A stretch of DNA of 17,596 nt, taken from positions 1 to 17,596 of the forward strand of contig QEUW01000126.1 in NCBI GenBank assembly GCA_003577005.1, written 5' to 3'. The position numbers and the translations under genes are program-made. A model generated the notes under the pieces. The model ran no database searches, had not been told where the DNA came from, and saw nothing but the letters and a program-made list of their open reading frames with translations. Position 1 is the first letter of the stretch. Every line of letters starts with the position of its first letter. Origin of the DNA: Chloroflexota bacterium (lineage in GTDB: Bacteria; Chloroflexota; Anaerolineae; Caldilineales; Caldilineaceae). Of the stretch, positions 7,984-15,069 are shown piece by piece.

Positions 7984-8321
7984 GAGAAGCTCCGGGGAAA
8001 AGAAGTGTTTGGGCGCGGTGTGTTGAAACGCTATGCAGCCCTGATCCGCAGATCGGCAACGGTGGGCGACGCTGCGGTAATGGCAAGCGTGCAGTAATAA
8101 CGCACGGCGCGTATGAATGGTTGCACCACCTGTTTTTCAGATGGGTTCCCGGCAATTTTGCCCAATGAGAGCGGCGACGGCAAGTACCACATCTGTGCGA
8201 TGGGAAAAGAACAGTTTGTCGCCTTTGGCGGGATTTGGACGCCGCGGGTTCGCACGAGGGCGTGCGAACCCGCGGACCATCAAGCGATGGGGAACCAGCG
8301 CAACCTTACGATCCTTTGGCG
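7984..8321. other. 338-bp gene-free region upstream of the protease gene
   Basis: It lies between the epimerase stop (8322) and the protease start (7983), both genes on the minus strand. It contains the hairpin at 8242-8275 and the protease ribosome site (7990-7993). The protease promoter should be here, but I see no -35/-10 pair that I would defend. A 74-codon minus-strand frame at 8031-8255 has no family features and includes one arm of the hairpin, so I do not call it a gene. Confidence 0.6.
8242..8275. repeat. Hairpin element with GTTCGCA arms, copy 1
   Basis: Perfect 15-bp arms at 8242-8256 and 8261-8275 around the 4-nt loop AGGG. The arm is CCGCGGGTTCGCACG. The inner part matches the hairpin at 9295-9322, so both belong to one repeat family. 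It lies 47 bp after the epimerase stop and could end that transcript by RNA structure, but no T-run follows on the minus strand. Confidence 0.85.
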
Positions 8322-9266
8322 TCAAAAAGTACGTTGCCAGGCAAGCTGTGCGGCCAGACCCTCGCGTACGGTGGTAGTAGGGTTGTAACCAAGCAGATGC
8401 CGCGCCTTGCTAATGTCGGCGACCGTGCGGCGTTGGTCGCCGGGCCGCGGCGGCCCGTGGACGACCCGGGGTTTTGTGCCGCTCAATTCAGCCAGGATGG
8501 CCAACACCTGGTTGACATTCACCTCTTCGCCCCCGCCGATGTTGAATGTCTCACCGGCGCTGCGGTCGGGCTGTTCAAAGGCCAGGGTAATCCCGCGGAC
8601 GCAATCGAGGACAAAGGTATTGCTCCGGCTGTCGGTGCCATCGCCATCGACGGTGATCACCTCGTCGTTGAGCAAGGCGCGGATAAAGATATGGTAGCCC
8701 ATATCGGGCCGCTGGCGCGGGCCATAGACAGAAAAGAGACGCAGGATCGTCACCGGCAGCCCGGTGTTGAGGCTATAAGCCCGGCAGAGTTCTTCGGCGG
8801 CCAGCTTGGTGATCCCATACGGCGAGACCGGCGCCAGCGGTGCCTTCTCGTTGCCGGTGGCAAAACGACCGTAGACCGATGAGGTAGAAATATTGAGAAA
8901 GTGCCCAACTTTCTGTTCCACCGCAGCCGCCAACAGCCGTTGTGTAGCCTGGATATTGCATGTCACGTAGCGGTCGAACTCGCTCCAACTGCGCCGGAGC
9001 CCGGCCATGGCAGCGAGATGGAAGACGGCATCGACACCGTCGAGGAGCGGCGCCAGGTCGGCCTCGCGCAGGTCGAGTTCGTGAAATGTAAAGCGCTCTG
9101 CCTGCGGAGACTTGCGGATCTCGCCGAGATAGCTTTCTTTGATCGCGCGGGGATAATACGGGATAAAGGCATCGACGCCAATGACGGTGTGGCCTTTGGC
9201 CAGGAGCAGTTCGCACAGGTGCGAACCGACAAAACCGACGGCACCGGTGACAAGACAGGTGCTCAT
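8322..9266 (-). CDS. NAD-dependent epimerase/dehydratase (extended SDR family)
   Basis: 314 residues, the usual length for extended SDR sugar-nucleotide enzymes. The Rossmann motif [10 protein letters not shown] (Gly8, Gly11, Gly14) is followed by Asp32 at the end of strand 2, which favours NAD. The active site has STSSVYG (127-133) and Tyr150-x-x-x-Lys154 in PYGITK. The C-terminal half has [14 protein letters not shown], a typical sugar-nucleotide epimerase signature. The likely substrate is a UDP- or dTDP-sugar for envelope polysaccharide; the exact one (UDP-glucose, UDP-glucuronate or other) cannot be decided. The start at 9266 is supported by GGAAGGAA just upstream; the frame is open to 9326 but those extra codons lie in the hairpin at 9295-9322. 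It follows the OCD-family gene by 56 bp on the same strand and probably shares its transcript. Confidence 0.88.
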   Translation of the reverse strand: MSTCLVTGAVGFVGSHLCELLLAKGHTVIGVDAFIPYYPRAIKESYLGEIRKSPQAERFTFHELDLREADLAPLLDGVDAVFHLAAMAGLRRSWSEFDRYVTCNIQATQRLLAAAVEQKVGHFLNISTSSVYGRFATGNEKAPLAPVSPYGITKLAAEELCRAYSLNTGLPVTILRLFSVYGPRQRPDMGYHIFIRALLNDEVITVDGDGTDSRSNTFVLDCVRGITLAFEQPDRSAGETFNIGGGEEVNVNQVLAILAELSGTKPRVVHGPPRPGDQRRTVADISKARHLLGYNPTTTVREGLAAQLAWQRTF

Positions 9267-9294
9267 ATAACAATTCCTTCCCGTTCGCATTGGC

Positions 9295-9322
9295 GGAGTT
9301 CGCACGTGGGCCTGCGAACTCC
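9295..9322. repeat. Hairpin element with GTTCGCA arms, copy 2
   Basis: Perfect 10-bp arms GGAGTTCGCA (9295-9304) and its complement (9313-9322) around an 8-nt loop. It starts directly after the TGA stop of the OCD-family gene (9323-9325). The sequence GTTCGCACG, then GGGC, then TGCGAAC is shared with copy 1 at 8242-8275, and compensating arm changes (GGG/CCC against GAG/CTC) keep the pairing. It may damp or process the operon mRNA between the two genes. Confidence 0.8.
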
Positions 9323-10315
9323 TCATAACTGGACATACTGCCCCACACCCTGTTCTATCGCCTGCGCATACACCTTGGACACGGTGACTGCGTCCTGCAT
9401 CGCCAGCCCCACCGACTTAAAGATCGTGATCTCGTCGGGCCGGCTTCGCCCCGCCACCGCACCGTTGAGCAAGTCACCGAGCGCACCGGCCACATGGTCG
9501 TAGGTGAGCTCGCCGTTGGCAATGAGGATGAGAAGGTCGCCTGCTTCGGTCTGGGCGGTAGGGTGATGGTCGACAAAGACGCGGCTGTGGCGAACGATCC
9601 ACGAGTCGAGTTCGCGCATCCTGGCCGTATAGCTGCCAACGGCATTGATGTGAGTGCCCGGTTGCACCCAACGGCCATCAAAAACAGGTGTAGTGGCATT
9701 AGTTGCCGTGCAGATGACCGCCGAATCTGTGACAGCCCTGCGTATCGTATCAACGCCACGGACTGCCGTCACCGCGACTCCCAGTTTCGTCTCCATACGG
9801 GCGCAGAAGGGGGCGTCTTTTCCCCCGCTTTGAGTCACCACGTAGACCTGGCGGATGGGCCGCACGGCGCAGACAGCCTCCAGTTGCGGCCCGGCCTGGG
9901 CGCCGGCGCCAAAGAGCGTAACGACTTCAGCATCAGGCCGGGCCAGATATTTCGTCGCTACGCCGCTGGCCGCGCCCGTGCGCATTGCGGTCAGGTGTTC
10001 TGCGTCGATCAGCGCCAACGGTTGGCCCGTCCGCGCATCGTGGAGCAGGATCACCCCCTGGATGGTGGGCAGGCCGTAGCGCGCCGGATTTTGACCGTAG
10101 ACAGTGACGATCTTGACGGCCAACGTCCCCGGCTCTCCCTCGACAAAGACAGGCATCGAGAGATGCAACCCTGCGTGCGGCTCCACCGGCGTGGCCACCC
10201 GCTGCGGTAAGACCACCTCGCCCGCAGCCAGCCGGCGAAATCCCTCTTCGACGGCGTCGATGGCCGCCGGCATGGTCAACAGAGATTCGACATCCGCTCG
10301 TGTCAGAATGAGCAT
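9323..10315 (-). CDS. Ornithine cyclodeaminase/mu-crystallin family protein
   Basis: 330 residues, full length for the family. The N-terminal domain carries Lys68 (AVKIV) and the signature AMRTGAASG (110-118) with Arg112. The NAD(P)-binding Rossmann loop is GAGAQ (136-140), and [14 protein letters not shown] (223-236) follows. Members include ornithine cyclodeaminase, archaeal alanine dehydrogenase and ketimine or pyrroline-2-carboxylate reductases. In true ornithine cyclodeaminases and the related alanine dehydrogenases a catalytic Asp follows the AVG-type strand; here Tyr229 stands near that place, so I favour a ketimine/imino-acid reductase type. The ATG at 10315 has GAGG 5 nt upstream and lies 14 bp after the dppA stop, which indicates one operon. 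The frame extends to 10363 into dppA, but that start has no support. Confidence 0.87.
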   Translation of the reverse strand: MLILTRADVESLLTMPAAIDAVEEGFRRLAAGEVVLPQRVATPVEPHAGLHLSMPVFVEGEPGTLAVKIVTVYGQNPARYGLPTIQGVILLHDARTGQPLALIDAEHLTAMRTGAASGVATKYLARPDAEVVTLFGAGAQAGPQLEAVCAVRPIRQVYVVTQSGGKDAPFCARMETKLGVAVTAVRGVDTIRRAVTDSAVICTATNATTPVFDGRWVQPGTHINAVGSYTARMRELDSWIVRHSRVFVDHHPTAQTEAGDLLILIANGELTYDHVAGALGDLLNGAVAGRSRPDEITIFKSVGLAMQDAVTVSKVYAQAIEQGVGQYVQL

Positions 10316-10329
10316 GTTGGCCTCGCGCT

Positions 10330-11151
10330 CTACATATCCGCCTGCGGCCAGACCTGATCCCATGCGGCCAGCCAGTCGGGCCCGGTGCTCTGGACCTTGA
10401 GCGGGGCTACCACTTCGACGCCGGGGCGGCCGCGGAACTGGCCGACCTTATCCACGGTTTCGACCTCGATGGTGATGGTCGTGGGTTTGGCCGGAGTGTA
10501 GAGGCCGGCGCTGGAGAGATTTTGGAGCGCGTGTTTGGCGCCCTCCTCGATCATCTGGCGGGCGCGCACGGGTGGGATCTGGCGGGCAGAAAAGCGCGAG
10601 AGACCCTTTTTGACGGCCACATAGGTAGGGCCGTCTCCGAGGATTTCGCGGCCTTCACGACAGACGGCCTCATCCCCGGTAACCAGCGCCACCGGGCAGC
10701 CATAATGGCCGCAGAGCGCGGCGTTGATACCCAGTTCGCCCACCAGGTCATCGTTGAACCAGAGGTTGCGCCAGGTGACGGTCGAAATCGTGTGGCAGAG
10801 CACGCCGTCGGGTGTGCCGGCGCGGGCGTGCATCCCCACCAGAAGGACGGCATCACAGCCCTTCTCCAACAGCTCGGTGTAGCGCGACCACTTGTGGTGG
10901 GCCACCCAGTCGCAGGCGGGATGGAGCAGTTCGGGTACAAAGGAGTTGAAGGTCCAACCGCCGCCGGCCCCGTGGCAATCGACGGCCACGATCTCGGTGG
11001 CGCCGGCTGCCACTGCGCCCCGCACAGCGGCGTTGATTTCCTCTGTATAGAGCCGCCGGCACTCTTCGTACATAGGGTCACCACCCGTCACCTGCTCCCA
11101 GACAACGATGCCGCTGACGCCTTCCATATCCGACATGATCAAGACACGCAT
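10330..11151 (-). CDS. dppA: D-aminopeptidase DppA (M55 family)
   Basis: 273 residues, the usual M55 length. Metal-binding residues of the Bacillus DppA type are visible: Asp8 and Glu10 in SDMEGVSG, His60 in VDCHGAG, and His108 in GMHARAGT. Cys119 (VLCHT) lies 11 residues after His108, the same spacing as between the His104 ligand and the Cys115 proposed as nucleophile in B. subtilis DppA. The enzyme removes N-terminal D-amino acids, for example from D-Ala-D-Ala, a wall-derived peptide. The ATG at 11151 has AAGGAG 6 nt upstream; the frame is open to 11316 but a promoter lies inside that extension. It is the first gene of a likely three-gene unit with the OCD-family and epimerase genes. Unlike B. 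subtilis dppA, no peptide transporter genes are beside it. Confidence 0.92.
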   Translation of the reverse strand: MRVLIMSDMEGVSGIVVWEQVTGGDPMYEECRRLYTEEINAAVRGAVAAGATEIVAVDCHGAGGGWTFNSFVPELLHPACDWVAHHKWSRYTELLEKGCDAVLLVGMHARAGTPDGVLCHTISTVTWRNLWFNDDLVGELGINAALCGHYGCPVALVTGDEAVCREGREILGDGPTYVAVKKGLSRFSARQIPPVRARQMIEEGAKHALQNLSSAGLYTPAKPTTITIEVETVDKVGQFRGRPGVEVVAPLKVQSTGPDWLAAWDQVWPQADM

Positions 11152-11190
11152 AGTCTGCTCCTTGGCGAGAGATTGGTTTGTCGATAGCGC

Positions 11191-11219
11191 ATTGTACTCG
11201 GAGCGAGAGTTGCGAGCAA
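11191..11219 (-). promoter_or_regulatory. dppA: Sigma70-like promoter for dppA and its operon
   Basis: On the minus strand, TTGCTC (11214-11219) and TACAAT (11191-11196) are 17 bp apart. Transcription would start near 11184, giving a leader of about 33 nt with AAGGAG placed well before the ATG at 11151. The promoter begins 8 bp from the GCGGATT repeat block. Confidence 0.65.
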
Positions 11220-11227
11220 GCACTATG

Positions 11228-11257
11228 GACCGCGGATTGGGCGGATTTATGCGGATT
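11228..11257. repeat. GCGGATT repeat block
   Basis: Three copies of GCGGATT start at 11232, 11241 and 11251, preceded by GACC. The same words, with the CCGCGG end, make up the inverted repeat at 13369-13458, so this looks like a half-element of the same family. It lies just upstream of the dppA promoter. Confidence 0.65.
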
Positions 11258-11289
11258 CTCTTTTGTCCCGCCTGCTCACTCCGCAAGGC

Positions 11290-11393
11290 AAGTCTTTCGG
11301 TATTCCCTGTTGGCAATCGTAGGTCATCGCCTCCGGCGTGATATGCTCACGCCGGAGGCGATGACCTACGAAATCTGCAATACCGAGGGACTT
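11290..11393. repeat. Nested 104-bp inverted repeat with 25-bp perfect inner arms
   Basis: The inner arms 11317-11341 and 11347-11371 are perfect complements around the 5-nt loop TATGC. Outer arms 11290-11304 and 11379-11393 pair at 13 of 15 positions. The inner arm begins TCGTAGG, as in the 50-bp palindrome at 1166-1215. It lies between the kefB-like stop and the dppA promoter. There is no gene inside and no flanking T-run; a small non-autonomous mobile element or an intergenic palindrome family is possible. Confidence 0.85.
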
Positions 11394-11426
11394 GATTTCC
11401 AGTGTACTAATCCACCCGATCTCCGG

Positions 11427-13343
11427 TCAATCGGTTTTCACACCGGCCAATCCTCCGCTGCGCAGCACCTCCTCGCGCAGCGACTCGGCGTCCCAGCCAG
11501 TGTCGCGGTCGGTGGCGGCGGCGGTCAGGTCGGCCAGGAGCAATTCTTCCAGGTCTTCGATGCGGCTGCGGGCGGTGTTAATATACCAGGTGCGGTCTGC
11601 GCGGTTGATGGTCAACATGCGCATAGAGATGTCATCGTAACGACGGAACTTCTGCGCCGCCCGGTGCGCCAGATAGGCCCGAAACCCCAGCAGCCGCAGG
11701 GCATCCTCACCCATGCGAAGCGATGTGTCCAGCGCTTCGCGGTACACGTAGGTCACGCCTTGTTCGAGCAGGTCGTGGGCATCTTCCCACTCGAAAGCGC
11801 GCGCCAGAATAGTCAGGTGAGGAAAGTGTTTGCGCGCAGTATGGACGAGGCTGAGCGTTGTCTCGGGGTCGTCAAGGGCCAACACCAGCAGCTTTGCTCG
11901 CCCGGCGCCGGCGATCTCCAGCAGGTCGTGGCGCGTGGCATCGCCATAGTAGACCTTGAGGCCGAGCCGGCGCAGTAGATCTACACGGTCAGAGTCGATT
12001 TCGAGCACTGTCGTCGGTACACCGTTGGCCCGTAGGAGCCGGCCTACGGTGGCGCCAAAGTCGCCAAAGCCGGCGATGATCACCGGGCTCTGCTCGTCGA
12101 TGGCGTCGGCTGTGCGCTCCTCGCGCTGTTTCGTGCCAAAGCGCGGCTGGATCACGCGCTCGTTGACGATCATCAACAGCGGTGTCAGCGCCATAGAGAG
12201 CGCCACGACTGCGACCAATGGGCTGGTGAGTGCCGGCGGCAGCACCCCCTCCTGGTTGGCGAACGAGAAGAGCACAAAGGCAAACTCCCCTACCTGTGGC
12301 AGCGCAAAAGCAAAGAGCAGGCTCTGGTCCAGGCTCAGTTTGAAGAGACGAGCCAGGGCAAAGAGGATGGCAAACTTCACTGCCATGATCCCCACGACCA
12401 ACCCGACGATGAGCAACGGCTGGCTCAGGATCAGCGCAAAGTCGATCGAGGCTCCGACGGCAATAAAGAAGAGCCCCAGCAAGAGACCTTTGAACGGGTC
12501 GATATCGCTCTCCAGTTCATGGCGGTATTCGCTGTTTGCCAGCACCACGCCAGCGAGAAAGGTGCCCAGCGCCGGGCTCAACCCTACCTCTGTCATCAAG
12601 AGGGCGATGCCAATCACCAAGAGCAGCGCCGCCGCGGTGAAGACCTCGCGCAGCCGCGTGGCCGCAATGGCGCGGAAGAGCGGTCGCAGCAGAAAGCGCC
12701 CGGCCAGTACAATCGCAGCCACCGCACCGAGCACAGCCAGCGTCTGCGCCCAGGGTGGTAAACCTGAGACAAAAGTGGTGGCGGTATGGGCCTCATCACC
12801 ATGACCGGCGTCCCCTCCATGACCAGTCGCCAATAACGGAAAGAGCGCCAGCATGGGGATCACCGCGATGTCTTGAAACAACAAGACGGCAAACGAACTC
12901 TGGCCGCCCGCCGTCTTGAGCAATCCTTTTTCGTTGAGCGATTGGAGCACAATCGCCGTGGATGAGAGCGCCAGCGTCATCCCAATTGCCAGGGCCGGCT
13001 GCCAGGACAATCCCACCACCACGCCCAACCCCGTCACGACCGCCGCCGTCACCAGAACTTGCAGCCCACCCAACCCGAGGATCGGTGCACGCAGCCGCCA
13101 GAGCAACGCCGGCTCCAACTCCAGCCCGACGACAAAGAGCATGATGACGACGCCAAATTCGGCAAAGTGCAAGACATCCTGCCCCTCTTCACCCACCAGC
13201 CCGAGCAGAAATGGCCCAATCATGATGCCGGCCAATAAATAGCCGAGCACCGAGCCAAGACCCAGCTGTTTGGCGACAGGGACAGCGACCACCGCAGCCG
13301 TCAGGTAGATAAAAGCGTCGAATAGAAGGTTCTCGCTGCTCAT
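11427..13343 (-). CDS. kefB: KefB/KefC-type cation:proton antiporter (CPA2) with TrkA-N domain
   Basis: 638 residues. Residues 1-395 hold about 12 membrane segments with CPA2 motifs: SSTAIVLQSLNEKG (127-140), LLFQDIAVIP (154-163) and a Kef-typical stretch from SEYRHELESDIDPFKG (271-286) into LLLGLFFIAVG. A cytoplasmic KTN/TrkA-N domain follows at about 420-540, with the nucleotide motif GFGDFG (425-430) and acidic Asp450. Members move K+ (or Na+) out against H+; the E. coli proteins are gated by glutathione and its adducts during electrophile stress. The frame is open to 13418, but I chose the ATG at 13343 with GAGGG shortly upstream, because the earlier codons fall inside the inverted repeat at 13369-13458. 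The kefG-like gene directly upstream on the same strand strongly supports the Kef reading. A Na+/H+ specificity cannot be excluded. Confidence 0.9.
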   Translation of the reverse strand: MSSENLLFDAFIYLTAAVVAVPVAKQLGLGSVLGYLLAGIMIGPFLLGLVGEEGQDVLHFAEFGVVIMLFVVGLELEPALLWRLRAPILGLGGLQVLVTAAVVTGLGVVVGLSWQPALAIGMTLALSSTAIVLQSLNEKGLLKTAGGQSSFAVLLFQDIAVIPMLALFPLLATGHGGDAGHGDEAHTATTFVSGLPPWAQTLAVLGAVAAIVLAGRFLLRPLFRAIAATRLREVFTAAALLLVIGIALLMTEVGLSPALGTFLAGVVLANSEYRHELESDIDPFKGLLLGLFFIAVGASIDFALILSQPLLIVGLVVGIMAVKFAILFALARLFKLSLDQSLLFAFALPQVGEFAFVLFSFANQEGVLPPALTSPLVAVVALSMALTPLLMIVNERVIQPRFGTKQREERTADAIDEQSPVIIAGFGDFGATVGRLLRANGVPTTVLEIDSDRVDLLRRLGLKVYYGDATRHDLLEIAGAGRAKLLVLALDDPETTLSLVHTARKHFPHLTILARAFEWEDAHDLLEQGVTYVYREALDTSLRMGEDALRLLGFRAYLAHRAAQKFRRYDDISMRMLTINRADRTWYINTARSRIEDLEELLLADLTAAATDRDTGWDAESLREEVLRSGGLAGVKTD

Positions 13344-13368
13344 GATCCCTCGCGCAAGGCAATAGCAG

Positions 13369-13458
13369 ATAGACCGCGGGTGAAGCGGATTGAGCGGATG
13401 TTTGCAGGTCTTTCTCAATCCACAAACATCCGCCTTATTTGCCCAATCCGCGGCCTAT
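13369..13458. repeat. Inverted repeat of GCGGATT words between kefG-like and kefB-like genes
   Basis: Inner arms GCGGATGTTTG (13394-13404) and their exact complement (13423-13433) enclose an 18-nt loop. Outer arms at 13369-13379 and 13448-13458 pair at 10 of 11 positions and contain CCGCGG. The element fills almost the whole gap between the two genes and overlaps the TAG stop of the kefG-like gene (13455-13457). Transcribed RNA would fold here and could set the ratio of the two products. Confidence 0.8.
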
Positions 13459-14069
13459 GCAGTGATTTGTTCAACGGGCACCTGGTCCAATGCTTCATTT
13501 AGCGTGGCATACGGCCGGATTGCCCCCCAGTCGAGGCGGTCGTCGCACAGCCAGACAAGCAACTGATGGTAGCGCTGCGCGGCAGCTTCGATATCCGCTG
13601 CGGTGAGGCGGTGTGTGCCGTGGATCACATAGGGCGGTAGGTACTCCATACCGCAAAGATGGGCCGTCTGTTCGATGGGCGCCAGCAATTCGCGAATGGT
13701 AAAGCGATTGTACCCATCATGCTGGTAGGCCGAAGCGCCACCGCCGGCGCTAATCAGGCTGAGGAAGCGCTTGCCGCGGAGCGCACGCCCCCGCGAACCA
13801 TAGGCCCAGCCATGTTCTAGCACCAGGTCTTCCCATTGTTTGACCAGAGGCGGCGTGCTGTACCAGAAGAATGGATGTTGAAGAACGATCAAATCGTGTC
13901 CGGTGAGCAACGATTGCTCACGCGCGATATCGATATCAAAATCAGGGTAAGCTTCATAGAGGTCATGAAACGTAACACCGGGAAGGGTAGCCGCCTCCTG
14001 CACCAGGCGACGATGGACCCGAGATTTTTCGAGCGATGGATGGGCAAAGAGGATCAACACGCGCGCCAT
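13455..14069 (-). CDS. kefG: KefG/KefF-like flavodoxin-fold NAD(P)H oxidoreductase
   Basis: 204 residues of the flavodoxin-2/NQO1 family. The flavin phosphate region is MARVLILFAHPSLEKSRV; then come LQHPFFWYSTPPLVKQWED (63-81), HGWAYG (86-91), GKRFLSLISAGG (99-110) and the C-terminal NEALDQ helix. KefF and KefG are quinone-reductase-like partners that bind the cytoplasmic side of KefC and KefB and are needed for full activity. The gene order here (kefG-like, then antiporter, same strand, 111 bp apart) is the same as kefG-kefB in E. coli. I chose the ATG at 14069, which starts as family members do, though its ribosome site is poor; a TTG at 14099 with AAGGG before it is an alternative adding ten residues. 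A general quinone reductase without an antiporter role remains possible. Confidence 0.85.
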   Translation of the reverse strand: MARVLILFAHPSLEKSRVHRRLVQEAATLPGVTFHDLYEAYPDFDIDIAREQSLLTGHDLIVLQHPFFWYSTPPLVKQWEDLVLEHGWAYGSRGRALRGKRFLSLISAGGGASAYQHDGYNRFTIRELLAPIEQTAHLCGMEYLPPYVIHGTHRLTAADIEAAAQRYHQLLVWLCDDRLDWGAIRPYATLNEALDQVPVEQITA

Positions 14070-14123
14070 AAGATGCTTTCTACACTGGATTACCCGCAAG
14101 CCACGACCCTTGTACCTTCACAC

Positions 14124-14834
14124 TTACGTAATCTGCAAGACAAAATTGAACGTGCCGATTTTCCCGTCGCCGCTATCCTGCACATCCATGAGCAACTCCG
14201 GGCGAAAGATACGGTCGCGCTCGTTGGCCGGTTCGCCGGGAAAATAGAGTTGCGTAGTCAGCACCGGTTGGTTGGGCGCCTGGACTTTGACATGAAAATG
14301 GCGCGTGCGCCCCGCATAGACGGCCGGCATGATGGTCTCGAGCGTATAGCGCCCCTGGTCGTCGGCAAAGAAGTGGCCGCGCAGCCTGTAACCGGTGTTA
14401 TCATAGACGCCGGCATCATCGCAGTGCCAGAAATCGAGCAGCACCCCGGCGATGGGTTGGCAGGCGGTCGAGAGCACATAGCCGGTAACGATCATCCTTG
14501 TCCCGGTAATGCCCGGCTCCAAAAATGAAGAACGTTCGGGCGAATTCGGAGTGTAGAATGGGCCCTCGGTCTGGGCTGGAGTTGGCTCGTCGCCATCGTC
14601 ACAGGCCGGCGTCGGGGGGATAAGCTGCACCACTTCCGCCGCAGGTTCGCCGGCTACCACCTCAGCCAGTGTGGGAGTGACGGTGGGAAGCACAACCTCC
14701 GGCGCTGTAGCCGGTGGCGCTGGTGTGGCACCGGTGATTACTGGCGCCACGCACCCGGCCAATAGCGCCGGTGGGATCGCCAATCCCATCCGCAAAATGG
14801 TACGACGCGATAGGGCGCTCGTTGTTTTTGTCAT
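14124..14834 (-). CDS. Exported lipoprotein intradiol ring-cleavage dioxygenase
   Basis: 236 residues. The N-terminus has a twin-arginine motif SRRTIL (Arg10, Arg11) and a lipobox LLAGC with Cys28, so it is probably folded with its metal inside the cell, exported by Tat and lipid-anchored. Residues 30-75 are a Pro/Thr/Ala linker. The catalytic domain starts with TEGPFY (89-94) and has the likely Fe(III) ligands Tyr144 (GVYDN), Tyr173, His179 and His181 (VYAGRTRHFHVKV). This is the fold of protocatechuate 3,4-dioxygenase beta chains, which open catechol-type rings between the two hydroxyls. The actual substrate is unknown; no other ring-degradation gene is nearby. GGGAG 7 nt before the ATG supports the start. 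It lies 54 bp upstream of the kefG-like gene on the same strand. Confidence 0.9.
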   Translation of the reverse strand: MTKTTSALSRRTILRMGLAIPPALLAGCVAPVITGATPAPPATAPEVVLPTVTPTLAEVVAGEPAAEVVQLIPPTPACDDGDEPTPAQTEGPFYTPNSPERSSFLEPGITGTRMIVTGYVLSTACQPIAGVLLDFWHCDDAGVYDNTGYRLRGHFFADDQGRYTLETIMPAVYAGRTRHFHVKVQAPNQPVLTTQLYFPGEPANERDRIFRPELLMDVQDSGDGKIGTFNFVLQIT

Positions 14835-14966
14835 TGCTCATCTCCCTGCTGAATTCTTACACAGGCTACAACCGCCTCGGTGCGGACAAAGGTAGAGCAA
14901 TCTTCGAATGATGTCAGTAAGCTTACCTCACGCACAGCAGGTAGGACAAGATAACACCTGACTCCA

Positions 14967-14989
14967 AATTTCAGGTAGGCAATTTCAGG
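14967..14989. repeat. Direct repeat AATTTCAGG with 14-bp period
   Basis: Two exact copies of AATTTCAGG lie at 14967-14975 and 14981-14989, just upstream of the -10 box of the rhomboid promoter. The 14-bp spacing (twice seven) could suit an operator, or the pair could be a remnant of a heptamer array. No regulator is known for it. Confidence 0.45.
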
Positions 14990-15005
14990 GCTTCGCTGCT
15001 ATAAT
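14976..15005 (+). promoter_or_regulatory. Sigma70-like promoter for the rhomboid gene
   Basis: A perfect TATAAT (15000-15005) is preceded by a weak -35 TAGGCA (14976-14981) at 18 bp. Transcription would start near 15012, giving a leader of about 58 nt. AGGAG (15060-15064) lies 5 nt before the ATG at 15070. A promoter for the divergent dioxygenase gene should lie in the same 235-bp gap, but I could not place it with confidence. Confidence 0.55.
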
Positions 15006-15069
15006 ACCGGTTGCCAAGTCAACGCAGCGACCATACCCAAAGGACGCTGCATCAGCACGAGGAGCGAGC

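Noticed and set aside
8031..8255. 74-codon minus-strand frame upstream of the protease
   Set aside because: No recognisable protein features, no convincing start signal, and it includes one arm of the hairpin element.
8242..8275. Intrinsic transcription terminator after the epimerase
   Set aside because: The stem is strong but no T-run follows on either strand, so I list it as a repeat hairpin and only suggest a possible end-forming role.
9295..9326. Extension of the epimerase start to 9326
   Set aside because: It would translate the hairpin and overlap the OCD-family stop. The ATG at 9266 has a good ribosome site and begins directly before the Rossmann motif.
11178..11978. 266-codon plus-strand frame
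   Set aside because: It crosses the nested inverted repeat and then runs antisense to the C-terminal domain of the kefB-like gene. Its sequence has no family features.
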